Source: Stomorhina lunata (lineage: Eukaryota > Arthropoda > Insecta > Diptera > Rhiniidae). Taken from it: a stretch of DNA of 64,000 nucleotides. Below are positions 1 to 13,449 of this stretch, piece after piece. The translations under genes and the position numbers were made by a program. The number at the start of each line of letters is the position of its first letter. Positions within the stretch are counted from its first letter, which is position 1. Location: NCBI GenBank assembly GCA_933228675.1, contig OW121743.1, positions 59,762,081 through 59,826,080 on the forward strand, in the 5' to 3' direction. The notes under the pieces are model-generated. The model was not told the origin of the DNA and made no database searches. It saw nothing but the letters and a program-made list of their open reading frames with translations.

Positions 1-612
1 ACCGATTATCTCGAAATTTGGCAAATTGATTACAGTTGTTACAAAAATTATTTATGCAAAAAATAAGCTCAAAATTTTCATTATCTTTAGATTTACGAGC
101 GTTTTAGTGATTTTTTGTCTCATTTAGTGCGTTTTTAAAGAAGAGTTTGTATGGGAGCTATGGTCAAATGTGGACCGATTTGGTACCGAAATTTGGTACA
201 GTGATTTATGTTTACATAAGCAGTATTTGTTTTAAATTTCATGAAAAATATTGATATTTGTGGCCAATATAGCAATTCCGGGAAGTGGGACCTATGGGAG
301 GTACCATAAATAATGGACCGATTTTGACCAATTTCAATAGCCATGGGCCCATTATCAAAAAAATTATCTGTGCCAAATTTCATCAAATTATCTTTAGAAT
401 TGCGACCTGTAGTTTGATTACAAGGTTTACATGGGGGTCCAGCCAGCCAGACGGACGGACGGACGGACGGACATCGCTAAATCGACTCAGAAAGTGATTC
501 TAAGTCTATTAGTATACTAAAAGGTGGGTCTAAGACAAATATTTCTATGCGTTACAAACATCAGCACAAACTTATAATACCCTTTCCACCTATGGTGGTG
601 AAGGGTATAAAC
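1..612. repeat. Interspersed repeat with terminal hairpin
   Basis: The stretch reads like the end of a dispersed fly repeat. It has blocks such as TGGACCGATTTTGACCAATT, then a (GGAC)n run at ~449-471, and ends in an imperfect hairpin at 578-608 (ATACCCTTTCCACC / GGTGGTGAAGGGTAT). Class is uncertain. The two open frames at 135-497 show no recognisable protein. Confidence 0.45.
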
Positions 613-1245
613 AGTAACAATAACAATAATAAAATACATGTTTTTGACAAGAACTGTAAGAAATAAAAAAAGCTACAATAATAATAAACTATTTTAAATA
701 CTAACTACTCTTACAAACTGGTACAAATCTGAAGAAACAATGAATTGAAAATAACAACCACAGACAGAGATACAAGAAATTCCTATAAAGATAAAAATAG
801 TGACTTTACGGGCTCTATTTTTATTCTTCTTGTTTTGCTATTGTTGTTGCTGTTAGCGTTATATCTTTCTGTTGTTGCCTTAAAACCTCAGCTTAAGACA
901 ACAGATACAAGACAACAATAACAGCAACAACCCAGCAACATTATTATGCAGATTGTACATAATGACAAAAAATGCTGCTTGTTGCTGTTTTGCTGCCGAT
1001 GAATGAGTCATTGTCATTTATGAATTTTTGAATTGAACTGTTGCCTTGAGCAAATGTTAAAGAGTTTTTTTTTTTTTTTTTTTTATATAAACATATTTAA
1101 ATATAAAAGAAATGACGTTTTTTTGATAATAATTATTGATAAGAAATTATTTAAAAATCTTACGGGCAATATATGACTAATTTGGGGTTATTTACACGTC
1201 GTCAGAAAGAGATACATTTTTTTTTTGTAATTTAATATAAAATTT
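613..1245. other. AT-rich spacer
   Basis: No gene is seen. It contains CAACAA/TTGTTG-rich simple sequence at ~830-950 and a poly-T run at 1063-1084. Confidence 0.6.
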
Positions 1246-1249
1246 TTAT

Positions 1250-4200
1250 ATATTTTTAAGAATCGAGATTAAGGTTTTAAAGGGTCTGAATATGAAACAC
1301 GATTGAGGCTTTAATTGGACTGATTTTGTATCATGATTGGGCTTCAATTGGACTGAATATGAATCACGATTAAGAGGTTTAATAGAACTAAATGTCAACA
1401 CGATTAAGAGTTTAATTGGACTGAATATGAAACATGATATAGGCTTTAACTGGACTGAATATAGATTACGATAGCTCGCTTTAATTGGACTGATTATTGA
1501 CCACGATTGAGGCTTCAATTGGACTGAATATGAATCACGATTAAGAGTTTAATTGAACTGAATTTGAAACAAGATAGTGACTTTAACTGAAATGAATATT
1601 ATACGCGATTGAGGCTTTAATTGGACTGATTTTGTATCATGATTGAAGCTTAAGTTGGACTGAATAGGAATCACGATTAAGAGGCCTAATAGGACTAAAA
1701 GTGAAACACTATTAAGAGTTTAATTGGACTGAATATGAAACATGATAGAGGCTTTATTTGGACTAAATATGAACCCCGATTAAGAGTTTTATTGGACAGA
1801 ATATGAATCACGATTTAGAGTTTTGTTGGACTGAATATGAAACAAGATAGAGGCTTTAACTGGACTGAATACGAAACACGATTTTTACTTTAGTTCAACT
1901 GAATATTTACCCTGATTGAGGCTTCAATTGGACTGAATGTGAATCACGATTGAGGCCTTAATTGAACTGAATATAAATCACGATTGAGACCTTAATTGGA
2001 CTAAATGCGAACCACGATTGAGGCTCTAATTGAACTTAACAAGAATTACGATTTAGGGTTTAATTGAAACATTATAGAGGCTTTAATTAGACTCAAAATG
2101 TACCGTGATTGAGGCTTCAATTGGACTAAATATGAACCACGATTAATAGTTTAATTAGACTGAATATGAAACATGATAATAGCTTTAACTGGACTGAATA
2201 TGAAACACGATTAAGGATTTAATTGGACTGAATATGAAACAAGATAGAGGCCATAATTGGACTGAATATGAATCACGATTATCAGGTATGTGATGGAAGT
2301 CGATCGTTTTCAAATCGTTTGATTTCAGATATATTTTTGAGGTCATTTTCGGTTATTTTTCCAAAAAATTCAAACCAAATGAAAGATAAAATAACAGTCG
2401 AAATGATTAAATACTTTATCTTTTATTTGGTTTGAATTTTTTTGAAAAATAACCGAAAATTACCTCAAAAATATATCTGAAATCGAACGATTTGAAAACG
2501 ATCGATTTCCATCACATACGTGTATGATTTTAATTGAACTGAATATTAATCACGATTATAAATTTAATTGAACTGAATTTGAAACAAGATCGTGACTTTA
2601 ACTGGACTAAATATGAAACACAATTGATGCCTTAATTGGACTGAATATGTACCATAATTGAGGCTTCGATTAGACTGAATGTGAATCACGATTAAAAGTT
2701 TAATTGTTCTGAATATGAAACACGATTAAGGCATTAACTGGACTGAATATGAATCACGTTAGAGGCTTCAATTGGACTGAATCACGATTAAGAGTTCAAT
2801 TGGATTGAATATTAATCACGATTAAGAGTTTAATTGAATTGAATTTGAAACAAGATAGTGGCTTTAAATGGACTGAATATGAAACACGGTTGATGCCTTA
2901 ATTGGACTAAATATGTACCGAACATTAACCACGATAGAGGCTTCAATTGGACTGAATATCAGTTTTAAGATTAAGATCTTAATTTGACTGAATATAAGCC
3001 ACGATCAAAGTCTTAATTTGACTGAATATAAGCCACGAATTCATTCATTTAAAGATCTTAATTTGACTGAATATAAGTCACGATTAAGATCTTAATTTGA
3101 GTGAATATAAGCCACGATAAAGATTTTAATTTGACTGAATATAAGCCACGATTTAGATCTTAATTTGACTGAATATAACCCACGATTAAGATCTTATTTT
3201 GACTTAATATAAGCCAAGATTATGATCTTAATTTGACTGAATATAAGCCACGATTAAGAACTTAATTTGACTGAACATAAGCCACGATTAAGAACTTAAT
3301 TTGACTAAATATATGCCACGATAGGATCTTAATTTAACTGAATACAACGCACGATTAAGATCTTATTTTGACTTTATATAAGCCATGATTATGATCTTAA
3401 TTTTACTGAATATAAGTGACGATTATGATCTTAATTTGACTGAATATAAGCCACGATTAAGATCTTCATTCGACTGAATATAAGCCGCGATTATGATCTT
3501 ATTTTTGACTAAAAAAGATCTAGGCTTTCATTTAAGTGAATATAGGCCACGATTAAGATCTTAATTTGAATGAATAAGAAACACGATTGAGGCTTTAATT
3601 GAAAGATTAGATTCGCAATTAAAGTCTAAATTGCTCACGATTGAGGCCGAGTTAGATCCACGATTCAATCATTAATTCGAGTTAATTAGAGTCCCAATTT
3701 TCGATTTAATTAAACTAAATAATTGTGATATGTAATCGAATATTTAATTATACCGAATAAGATCACTTATTGTAAGCTTAATTGGACTGTAATGTAACCT
3801 TAATTGGATCTTAATCGTGACTAGTGTTTTTATTTTCCTGACCGAGTATGTGGTGTCATTAATTAGACTAATGATTAAACACTTAATTGTGTTCAAGATT
3901 AAAGCATCAATTAGATTTGAAATTGAACTTAATTAGGTTCTTGACTAAAGCTTTAATTGAACCTAATTAGATTCGTAATTAAAGCCTTAATTGCTCACGA
4001 TTGAGGCCGAGTTTGATCCACAATTCAAGCAATAATTCAAGTTAATTAAAGCCCCAATTTTCGATTTCATTAAACTTAATAATTGAGATATGTAATCGAA
4101 TCTTTAATTATACCGAATAAGATCAATAATTGGACTGAATTTGTTTCACGATTGTTGGCTAAATTGTTCTGAGTATGGCCTTTGATTGAAGTTGTAATGA

Positions 4201-4290
4201 ATCCCATCAGTGATAATTTCAATTGATTAAAGATGAACTACGATAAGGGTTTTAATAAGACTAAATAAGAAGTAGAATAGGAGCTTTTAT
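1250..4290 (+). repeat. 34-bp satellite, block 1 (forward)
   Basis: Diverged tandem units of about 34 bp recur around CACGATTAAG, TTTAATTGGACTGAATATGA and variants. From ~2950 a sub-family with GATCTTAATTTGACTGAATA dominates. It is interrupted at 2283-2522 by a MITE and decays gradually after 3600. Confidence 0.9.
2283..2522. mobile_element. Foldback MITE, copy 1
   Basis: A near-palindrome of ~240 bp. The arms begin CAGGTATGTGATGG and end (on the other strand) CACGTATGTGATGG, with matching interior such as ATCGTTTTCAAATCG and TTTTCGGTTATTTTT. It is flanked by TAT on both sides, consistent with a 3-bp target duplication. It interrupts satellite block 1 and has a second copy in the Snx27 3' UTR. 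Confidence 0.75.
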
Positions 4291-4580
4291 AGAACTTAAT
4301 TGGGGATTTTTTGAGCCGATTAAAAAATGTTGTTTATCCAAATAATCTTAATGCATTTTTTGTGTAATATTTTTTCCCTTTTAAATCTCCTAATGGGATA
4401 ATAACTATGTTTTTAATATGGCACGAGTTTGCTAATAAAATGCAAAACAGAAATAAAAAATAAGAATAATATTTTTATAGAAAGAATTTTTGTAAAAATT
4501 AAAGTTAAAGTAATCAAATCTTTAAAAGAGTAAAATCTTTAAGAAATATGAAAATGTAAAATTTCATTAAAATACAATAT
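4291..4580. other. AT-rich spacer
   Basis: No gene or clear repeat seen between the end of satellite block 1 and a MITE. Confidence 0.5.
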
Positions 4581-4749
4581 ATGTGACCCGGTCTATGAAA
4601 AGGTGGCTTATGACTCAAAAAGGAAATTTCGAAATATTAGCTAATTTTTCGAAATTTTTAGCTAATTTTTCGAAGTTTTTAGCTAATTTTTCGAAATTTT
4701 GTTTTTGAGTCTTAAGCCACCTTTTGCCTTTTCATAGACAGGGTCACAT
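4581..4749. mobile_element. Short TIR element (MITE), 169 bp
   Basis: The ends are inverted: ATGTGACCCGGTCTATGAAA on the left and ATGTGACCCTGTCTATGAAA on the right (reverse strand), followed on both sides by AAGGTGGCTTA and GACTCAAAAA. The centre holds about three tandem units of TTAGCTAATTTTTCGAAATT. No open frame; non-autonomous. Target duplication not clear. Confidence 0.7.
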
Positions 4750-5629
4750 TTTTTTATTTAACATAAATGTTAATATCTGTGGCATTAAATTAAAATGGCT
4801 TAAGTTGACATAAGTGCTTTTTAATTTTTTTACATATTTATATACAAAACCCTTAAACATTTTAGACAAATATCTCAAAACACGAAATTTCGACTTTATT
4901 GCTTCAGATATGTAAATTCATTAAAAACTCTCAAATTAGGAAATCAAGCTTTTAAACAATTCACTCCTTTACTTCCCTCTACCTAGAATAAAATAGTAGT
5001 CAATATTCCTACAACTGCATACCGCCTGCTGCTGCTGTTTTATTGCTGGTGGTTTTTAATTCAATTTTAGTTTATTAGCACACAAACAGCAAATAAAAAG
5101 AACAAAAAAAAAAAAAAAAACAAAACACAATGACAATTGTTTTGAGGCAATCAAGAGCCGGCACTGTTCGTTCATATCGTCCCAAATGATGATAGACTGA
5201 CTGATAGTCAGTCCAGTCATTTAGGGGCAGATAGAAAGACAAACATACGGACTAGATAAACATTTATTAAGACACATAAAAACAGCAAAGCCGGAGACTT
5301 AAAGCAAATAAACTCAAAACCACCGACGGAAGACACCCAACATCAGCAGCAGCAGCAGCGCACCATCAACCTATAAACCGACCCAATAGCTCTTCTAACC
5401 ACACAAAGAATAACATCCTGTTGTAATAACGATGTTTTTTATTTGCATGACACTTGTCAAAAAAGTTGAAAGAGACAATTTAATCATATTGATTGCTTGA
5501 CTTTATTATCTCTTTGTGTTGGGGGGTGTAAAAAGGAAAATGTTTTGAAAAAGGGAAAATTAAAGTTGAGTTTTAAGAGGAAATTATTGCTTTCGGGTGA
5601 TTTAAGGCTTCCTTTTAGGGAATAGGAAT
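4750..5629. other. Spacer with simple repeats
   Basis: No gene seen. A poly-A run at ~5104-5120 and a (CAG)n run at ~5343-5360 are the only structure. Confidence 0.6.
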
Positions 5630-8180
5630 TAGGATTAAGGTTTAATTAGCTTATAATTGAGACATATAATTATCACGATTGAATGATTGAAGTCAGAATT
5701 GTTTGATTAAACATTTTAATTGAATCTCAATTAAATAAATAATGGTTTAATTGGTCTTAATATGAACGACGATTAAGGCTTTAATTGGACTGAATATTAA
5801 CTACGATTAAGACTTTAATTGGACTTAATATGTACCGCCATTAAAGCTTTAATTGAACTGAATATGAACCACGATCAAGGCTTTAATTGGACTGAATTAA
5901 TTAGACTGAATATGAACCGCGATTAAGGCGTTAATTGGACTTAATATGAACTACGATTAAGGCTTTAATTGGACTGAATATTAACCACGATTGAGGCTTT
6001 AATTGAACTGAATATGAATAACGATTAAGGTCTTAATTAGACTTAATGTTAATTACGATTAAGGTTTTTTTGAACTGAATATGAACCACGATTATGGTAG
6101 AACTACGAATAAAGCTTTAATTGGACTGAATATTAACCGCGATTGAGGCTTTAATAATTAACCGCGATTGAGGCTTTAATTGGACTGAATATTAACCGCG
6201 ATTGAGGCTTTAATTGGACTGAATATTAACCGCGATTGAGGCTTTAATTGGACCGAATATCAACCACGATTAAGGCTTTAATTGGACTGGATATGAACTG
6301 CTAGTAAGGCTTTAATTGGACTGAATATTAACCGCGATTGAGGCTTTAATTGGACTGAATATGAACCACGATTAAGGCTTTAATTGGACTGGATATGAAC
6401 TGCGAGTAAGGCTTTAATTGGACTTAATATGAACCACGATTAAGGCTTTGATTGTACTGAATATGAAACACGATTAAGGCATTAATTGGACTCAATATTA
6501 ACTACGATTAAGGCTTTACTTGGACTGAATGTGAATCGCCATTAAAGCTTTAATTGGACGGAATATGAACCACGATTAAGGCGTTAATTGAACTAAATAT
6601 TAACCACGATTGAGGCTTTAATTGGACTAAATATGATCCACGATTAAGGTCTTAATTGGACTTAATATTAACTACGATTCAGGCTTTACTTGGACTGAAT
6701 ATGAACCACGATTAAGGGTTTAATTGGACTTAATATGACCTATGATTAATTCTTTAATTGATCTAAATGTGAACCACGATTAAGACTTTATTTGGACTGA
6801 AAATGAACCACGATTAAAGCTTTAATTGGACTGAATATGAACCACAATTAGGCGTTAATGGGACTCAATATGAACTACGATTAAGGCTTTAATTGGTCTA
6901 AATGTGAACCACGATTAAGACTTCAATTGGACTGAATATTAACCGAGATTGAGGCTTTAATTGGACTGAGTATAAACCACGATTAAGATCTTAACTGTAC
7001 TGATTATTTATCACGATTGAGGCTTTAATTGGACTGAATATGAACCACGATTAAGATCTTAATTGGACTTAATATTAACTACGATTATGGCTTTACTTGG
7101 ACTTAATATTAACTACGATTAAGGCTTTAGGTTAGGTTAATATTAACTACGATTAAGGCTTTAGGTTAGGTTAATATTAACTACGATTAAGGCTTTACTT
7201 GGACTGAATATGAACCACGATTAGGGGTTTAATTGGACTTAATATGAACCTCGATTAAGGTCTTAATTGGACTTAATATTTACTATGATTAAGGCTTTAA
7301 TTGGTTTAAATGTGAACCACGATTAAGACTTTAATTGGACTGAATATTAACCACGATTGAGGCTTTAATAGGACTGAATATGATCCACGATTAAGGTCTT
7401 AATTGGACTGAATGTTAGCCACGATTGAGGCTTTAATTGAACTGAATATGAACCAGGATTAAGGTCTTAATTGGACTGAATATTAACCACGATTGAGGCT
7501 TTAATTGGACTGAATATGAACCACGATTAAGGTCTTAATTGGACTTAATATTAACTGCTATTAAGGTTTTACTTAGACTTAATATAAACTACGATTAAGG
7601 CTTTAATTGGACAGAATATTAACCACGATTGAGGCTTTAATTAGACTGAATATTCACCATGATTAAGGTCTTAATTGGACTTAATATGGACTTAATGGAC
7701 TTAATATTAACTATGATTAAGGCTTTACTTGGACTGAATATAAACCACGATTAATGGCTTAATTGGACTTAATATGAACCACGATTAGGGTCTTAATTGG
7801 ACTTAATATTAACAACGATTAAGGCTTTCATTTAAATTAATATAAACTACGATTAAAGCTTTAATTGGTCTTCATATGAACCGCGATTAAGGTTTTAATA
7901 GGACTTAATATGAACCACGATTAAGGCTTTAGTTGGACTGAATATGAACCACAATTAAAGCTTTAATTTGACTGAAAATAAACATCGATAAATCTTTTAA
8001 TTGGCTTTAATTGGACTAATTGTGAAGTACGATGAAAGCTTTAATTTGATTGAATGTAAACTAGGCTTTTATTTGGTTGAAAATGAACCACGATTGAAGG
8101 CTTAATTAGACTGAATATAAACCACGATTAAAGCTTTAATTGAATCGGATATAAATCACTTTTAAGGGCTTAATGAATGT
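5630..8180 (+). repeat. 34-bp satellite, block 2 (forward)
   Basis: About 70 units of 34 bp, better conserved than block 1, built on CCACGATTAAGGCTTTAATT followed by GGACTGAATATGAAC. Local variants include GATTGAGG versus GATTAAGG and ATTAACC versus ATGAACC. Small local duplications are visible at 6120-6240 and 7090-7190. Confidence 0.92.
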
Positions 8181-9290
8181 GAAACTAAATAAGTTTTTGG
8201 GAAATTCCTTTCAAATAAATAAAAGAAACATTCCACCACATTTTGTCTCTACTCTAAAATGCATGAGCTATGATGACGACTTAGATGTGACAAAAAAGGT
8301 CAATATTTTCTATATCTATATATATTTTTATATTCGAATATTAAATTAATTTTAATTGAATTCCCAACAACAAAAACATGAACAGAATTTATTTTTTATT
8401 AAATAAAAACTAACTAACGTTCTTGAGAAGCCAACAAACAATTATCTTTAAATAATGAATGAATTGGCTCTCCTAAGAATAAAAATGCAAACAATTTTAA
8501 TATTTTTTAATAAAATAAAGAAGATAATAAAGAAATTGCTAAAATATAAATAAAATTTCTATTTATATTTATGAAAATAGATCACAGAAAAACCTCAAAG
8601 ATATTCTTATACATACAATGATTCCAAAGTTATTTCCCATTCCTCTTAACAGATTTTATTTATGTCAGGCATGAAGCAGAAACAAAATCAATGTTTCTTA
8701 CTTATGGATTTTTGGTTTGAAAATGTTTACCGAGACAAACAAACCAAAAAATATTTGAATACAAACATAAAGACAAATGAGTTTTTAAGCAGAAAGTGGT
8801 TGAAAATCTAAGAAAATAACATTTTATACGTGCAGGAATTTTTCGTAAAAAAATGCTAATACTAATGGCCCCTGCCCTTACTCAACTGCCAAAAAATAGC
8901 TAAAGAAATATTCTTTACCAAAATAACTCGGAAAAAAGTTAACAAACAATTTGTTCTAGCAAAATCAATAAAAAATATTTACCTAATCATTGGTTTGACT
9001 GATTCACAGACTGACTGAGTTAGTCTCCAAACATTTGTTTTGCTTGGATATTCTTCATGCCTTAGCTTTTCTAGAATGAATTTATTGATTGATTTATGTG
9101 AAATGAATTGTAAAAGAAATTTTGCTACCGTGTGGATAAATCCGTTTATTTTTATTTTCTAAAACATTTAGGTTTTTTTGTTAAGAAATTAAAAATAAAA
9201 CAAATGAAAATAGTTAAATGGTGTTAAAAGGTTTTCTAAATTGTAGTGGCTAAACAATAGGGTTTACAATAATTCCTATAATTTAAGCTT
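8181..9290. other. Unique AT-rich spacer
   Basis: No gene, RNA or repeat recognised between two satellite blocks. Stop codons are dense in all frames. Confidence 0.6.
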
Positions 9291-9294
9291 AAGT

Positions 9295-12085
9295 AGCAGT
9301 CTTTGAGACCCATGATTGAAGCTTAAATGACAGTTTCTTAGATCTATAATTGAAGCTTAAATTACAGTCACTACAATCCTTGATTAAGACCCACGATTGA
9401 GGACACATTTGGAATATATAAGACCCACGATTGAGGATACAATTGGAATATATAAGACCCACGATTGAGGATATAATTGGAATATATAAGATCCACGATT
9501 GAGGATATAGTTGGAATATATAAGACCCACGATTGAGGATAGAATTGAAATATATAAGACCCACGATTGAGGATAGAATTGAAATATATAAGACCCACGA
9601 TTGAGGACAGAAATGGAATATAAAAGACCCACGATTGAGGACAGAATTGGAATATATAAGAACCACGATTAAGGATACAATTGGAATATATAAGACCCAC
9701 GATTGAGGATTGAATTTTAATACAAAAGATTCAAGATTGAGGATAGAATTATAATATATAAGACCCACGATTGAGGATAGAATTGGAATATATAAGACCC
9801 ACGATTGAGAATAGAATTGTAATATATAAGACCAACGATTGAGGATAGAATTGGAATATATAAGACCCACGATTGAGGATAGAATTGGAATATATAAGAC
9901 CCACGATTGAGGATAGAATTGGAATATATAAGACCCACGATTGAGAATAGAATTGGAATATATAAGACCCACGATTGAGAATAGAATTGGAATATATAAG
10001 ACCCACGATTGAGGATAGAATTGAAATATATAAGACCCACGATTGAGGATAGAATTGAAATATATAAGACCCAAGATTGAGGATAGAATTGAAATATATA
10101 TGACCCACGATTGAGGATAGAATTGAAATATATAAGACCCATGATTGAGGATAGAATTGAAATATATAAGACCCAAGATTTAGAATAGAATTGGAATATA
10201 TATGACCCAAGATTGAGGATAGAATTGAAATATATAAGACCCACGATTGAGGATAGAATTGAAATATATAAGACCCAAGATTGAGGATAGAATTGGAATA
10301 TATATGACCCACGATTGAGGATAGAATTGAAATATATAAGACCCACGATTGAGGATAGAATTGGAATATATAAGACTCACGATTGAGGATAGAATTGGAA
10401 TATATAAGACCTACGATTGACCCACGATTGAGGATAGAATTGGAATATATAAGACCTACGATTGACCCACGATTGAGGATAGAATTGGAATATATAAGAC
10501 CCACGATTGAGGATAGAATTGGAATATATAAGACTCACGATTGAGGATAGAATTGGAATATATAAGACCTACGATTGACCCACGATTGAGGATAGAATTG
10601 GAATATATAAGACCTACGATTGACCCACGATTGAGGATAGACCCACGATTGAGGATTGAATTGGAATATATAAGATTCAAGATTGAGGATAGAATTATAA
10701 TATATAAGACCCACGATTGAGGATAGAATTGGAATATATAAGACCCACGATTGAGGATAGAATTGAAATATATAAGACCCACGATTGAGGATAGAATTGG
10801 AATATATAAGACTCACGATTGAGGATAGAATTGGAATATATAAGACCTACGATTGACCCACGATTGAGGATAGAATTGGAATATATAAGACCTACGATTG
10901 ACCCACGATTGAGGATAGAATTGGAATATATAAGACCTACGATTGACCCACGATTGAGGATAGAATTGGAATATATAAGACCTACGATTGACCCACGATT
11001 GAGGATAGAATTGGAATATATAAGACCTACGATTGACCCACGATTGAGGATAGAATTGGAATATATAAGACCCACGATTGAGGATAGAATTGGAATATAT
11101 AAGACCCACGATTGAGGATAGAATTGGAATATGTAAGAACCACGATTGAGGACAGAATTGGAATATATAAGACCGACGATTGAGGATAGAATTGGAATAC
11201 ATAAGACCCACGATTGAGGATAGAATTATAATATATAAGACCCACGATTGAGGATAGAATTGGAATATATAAGACCCACGATTGAGATAGAATTGGAATA
11301 TATAAGACTCACGATTGAGGATACAATAGGAATATATAAGACCCACAATAGTGGATATAATTGAAATATTTAAGATCCACGAATGAGGATACAATTGAAA
11401 TATGTAAGACCCACGATTGAGGATAGAATTGAAATATATAAGACCCTCGATTGAGAATACAATTGGAATATATCGGACCTACGATTGAGGATACAATTCC
11501 AATATATAAGACCCACGATTAAGTGTACAATTAGAATATATAAGACCCACGATTGAGGATACAATTGGAATATATAAGACCCACGGTTGAGGATACAATA
11601 GGAATATATATGACGCTCGATTGAGGATAGAATTGGAATATATAAGACCCACGATTGAGATAGAATTGGAATATATAAGACCCACGATTGAGGATAGAAT
11701 TGGAATATATAAGACCCACGATTGAGAATAGAATTGGAATATATAAGACCCACGATTGAGGATAGAATTGGAATATATAAGACCCACGATTGAGGATAGA
11801 ATTGGAAGGTATAAGACCTACGATTGAGGATACAATTAAAATATATAAGACCCACAATTGAGGATAAAATTTGAGTATATAACACCCACAATTGAGAATA
11901 CAATTGGAATATATCAGACATACGATAGAGGATACAATTCGAATATATAGGACCCACGATTGAGGATACAATTGGAATATTAAGACCCACGATTGAGGAT
12001 ACAATTGAAATATATAAGACTTACGATTTATAATACAATTGGAATATATTAGACCCACGATTGAGGATACAACTGGATTGAGCTT
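9295..12085 (+). repeat. 34-bp satellite, block 3 (forward)
   Basis: About 80 highly similar 34-bp units built on CACGATTGAGGATAGAATT then GGAATATATAAGACC. A 45-bp higher-order form, made by an extra 11 bp (CCTACGATTGA), appears at ~10408-10500, 10565-10650 and 10844-11068. The unit has no TTA, CTA or TCA, so all three minus-strand frames are open for hundreds of bases; these are not genes. Confidence 0.95.
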
Positions 12086-13445
12086 ATATTAGAACTTTTA
12101 AGTGGGTCCTAATTTTTTTCCATCAAAATTTTAATAATCTAAAAAATTAACCTGAAGAAAGAAAATACAAAATTATGCCATACAATTTGGTTTAAGTATT
12201 TTTGTTTTAATTTTACCTTTTTGCCAGTATCTACAATTAAACTTCCTAAATATTTAGTATACCTCTTATGCAATCCTCCCCCTCCCTAAGAGCCCCTTTC
12301 AAAATTTTGTTTTAAAATCCAAAAATTATAAAACATGTTCGTTAATAAAAATGTATATTTTTATTACTTTTTTGTATTTCGTATTTTTCCATAATGAAAT
12401 GTTGCATGCAACAAAATTATGTTTTGATATTTACATTTATTTAATTTAAACTCATTTAGTGGGTATTGGGGTATTTGGATAGATGGATGGATGGTTGGTT
12501 GAATGGTTGTATGGAATGGTTTGAAATGAATTGAATCTGATGGGATGGATGGCTGTTGTTGTTGCTAATGGTATATGTTTGAGTTGTAGTAGAACAAATG
12601 AAAAAAAAAACACATTTAAATACTTTCGTACAAATAAATGAACTGAAAACTGAATAAACTTATGCATAATATGGTAATCAAAACAGAGTGACTGAAGATA
12701 ATTAGCACAAGAAAACTAAAGTTTCAAAAGTTCCTTCAAATTTATTTATGTTATAATCAAAAAATTCCTAAATTCTAAAGAATTTTGTTCTGAATTGTTT
12801 CTTTTAATATCTGTCATACTGTAAAATCCTTCTTATATACCCAAGCCACTGCTTGAATGCTTGAATTTAAGCCAGAGTATTAAGTGGAAAAACTATTTTT
12901 AGTCATTAACAAAACGAAAAGTGCTTGTATTTAGCATTAAAATCAAATAATATCAACAATTTAACCAACCAACAACTGGCAATAAGAGTAATAACAATTT
13001 AATGTTGAATGTTAAACGTTTAAGAATGAGCCTGAATTTATGTAAATGGAAATGTAAATGAAGTTTTTTTTTATGCAGTTGCATGAGACTTTGCCTGACT
13101 TGACTGAAAGTCTATTCCCATGACAAAACAATCTGGCTTTTTTGATATCTTGTCTTTAATCTATATCAATTTGAATTTATACCCGGAGGTAATATGTTTG
13201 GCTGACTGAACTAAGTCAGTCATTATTTAAGTGAAAAAACAGGAATGTGAAGATATAGTTTTGATTTATTTGTAATTTACATGTAAATACGAGGGTTGGT
13301 ATGTGGGAAGATTTGTGTTTAATTTTGTAGTTAGCTTTAATCTTAAGAAAGTCCCATTTATTCTCGAACTCAGATTCGATTTTGCTTTATTTATACAAAT
13401 CAATGTATACATCAATAAATCAATAATAAGTCAAAATATTTCTTT
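12086..13445. other. Unique AT-rich spacer
   Basis: No gene seen. Short simple repeats occur at 12475-12560 (GGATGGATGGTTGG-like). The open frames at 12452-12667 and 13303-13488 look accidental. Confidence 0.55.
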
Positions 13446-13449
13446 AAAT

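Noticed and set aside
9289..12058. Many overlapping minus-strand open frames with SILNRGSYIFQFYPQSWV repeats
   Set aside because: All three frames carry the same 34-residue pattern because the 34-bp unit has no stop on that strand; this is satellite, not a gene.
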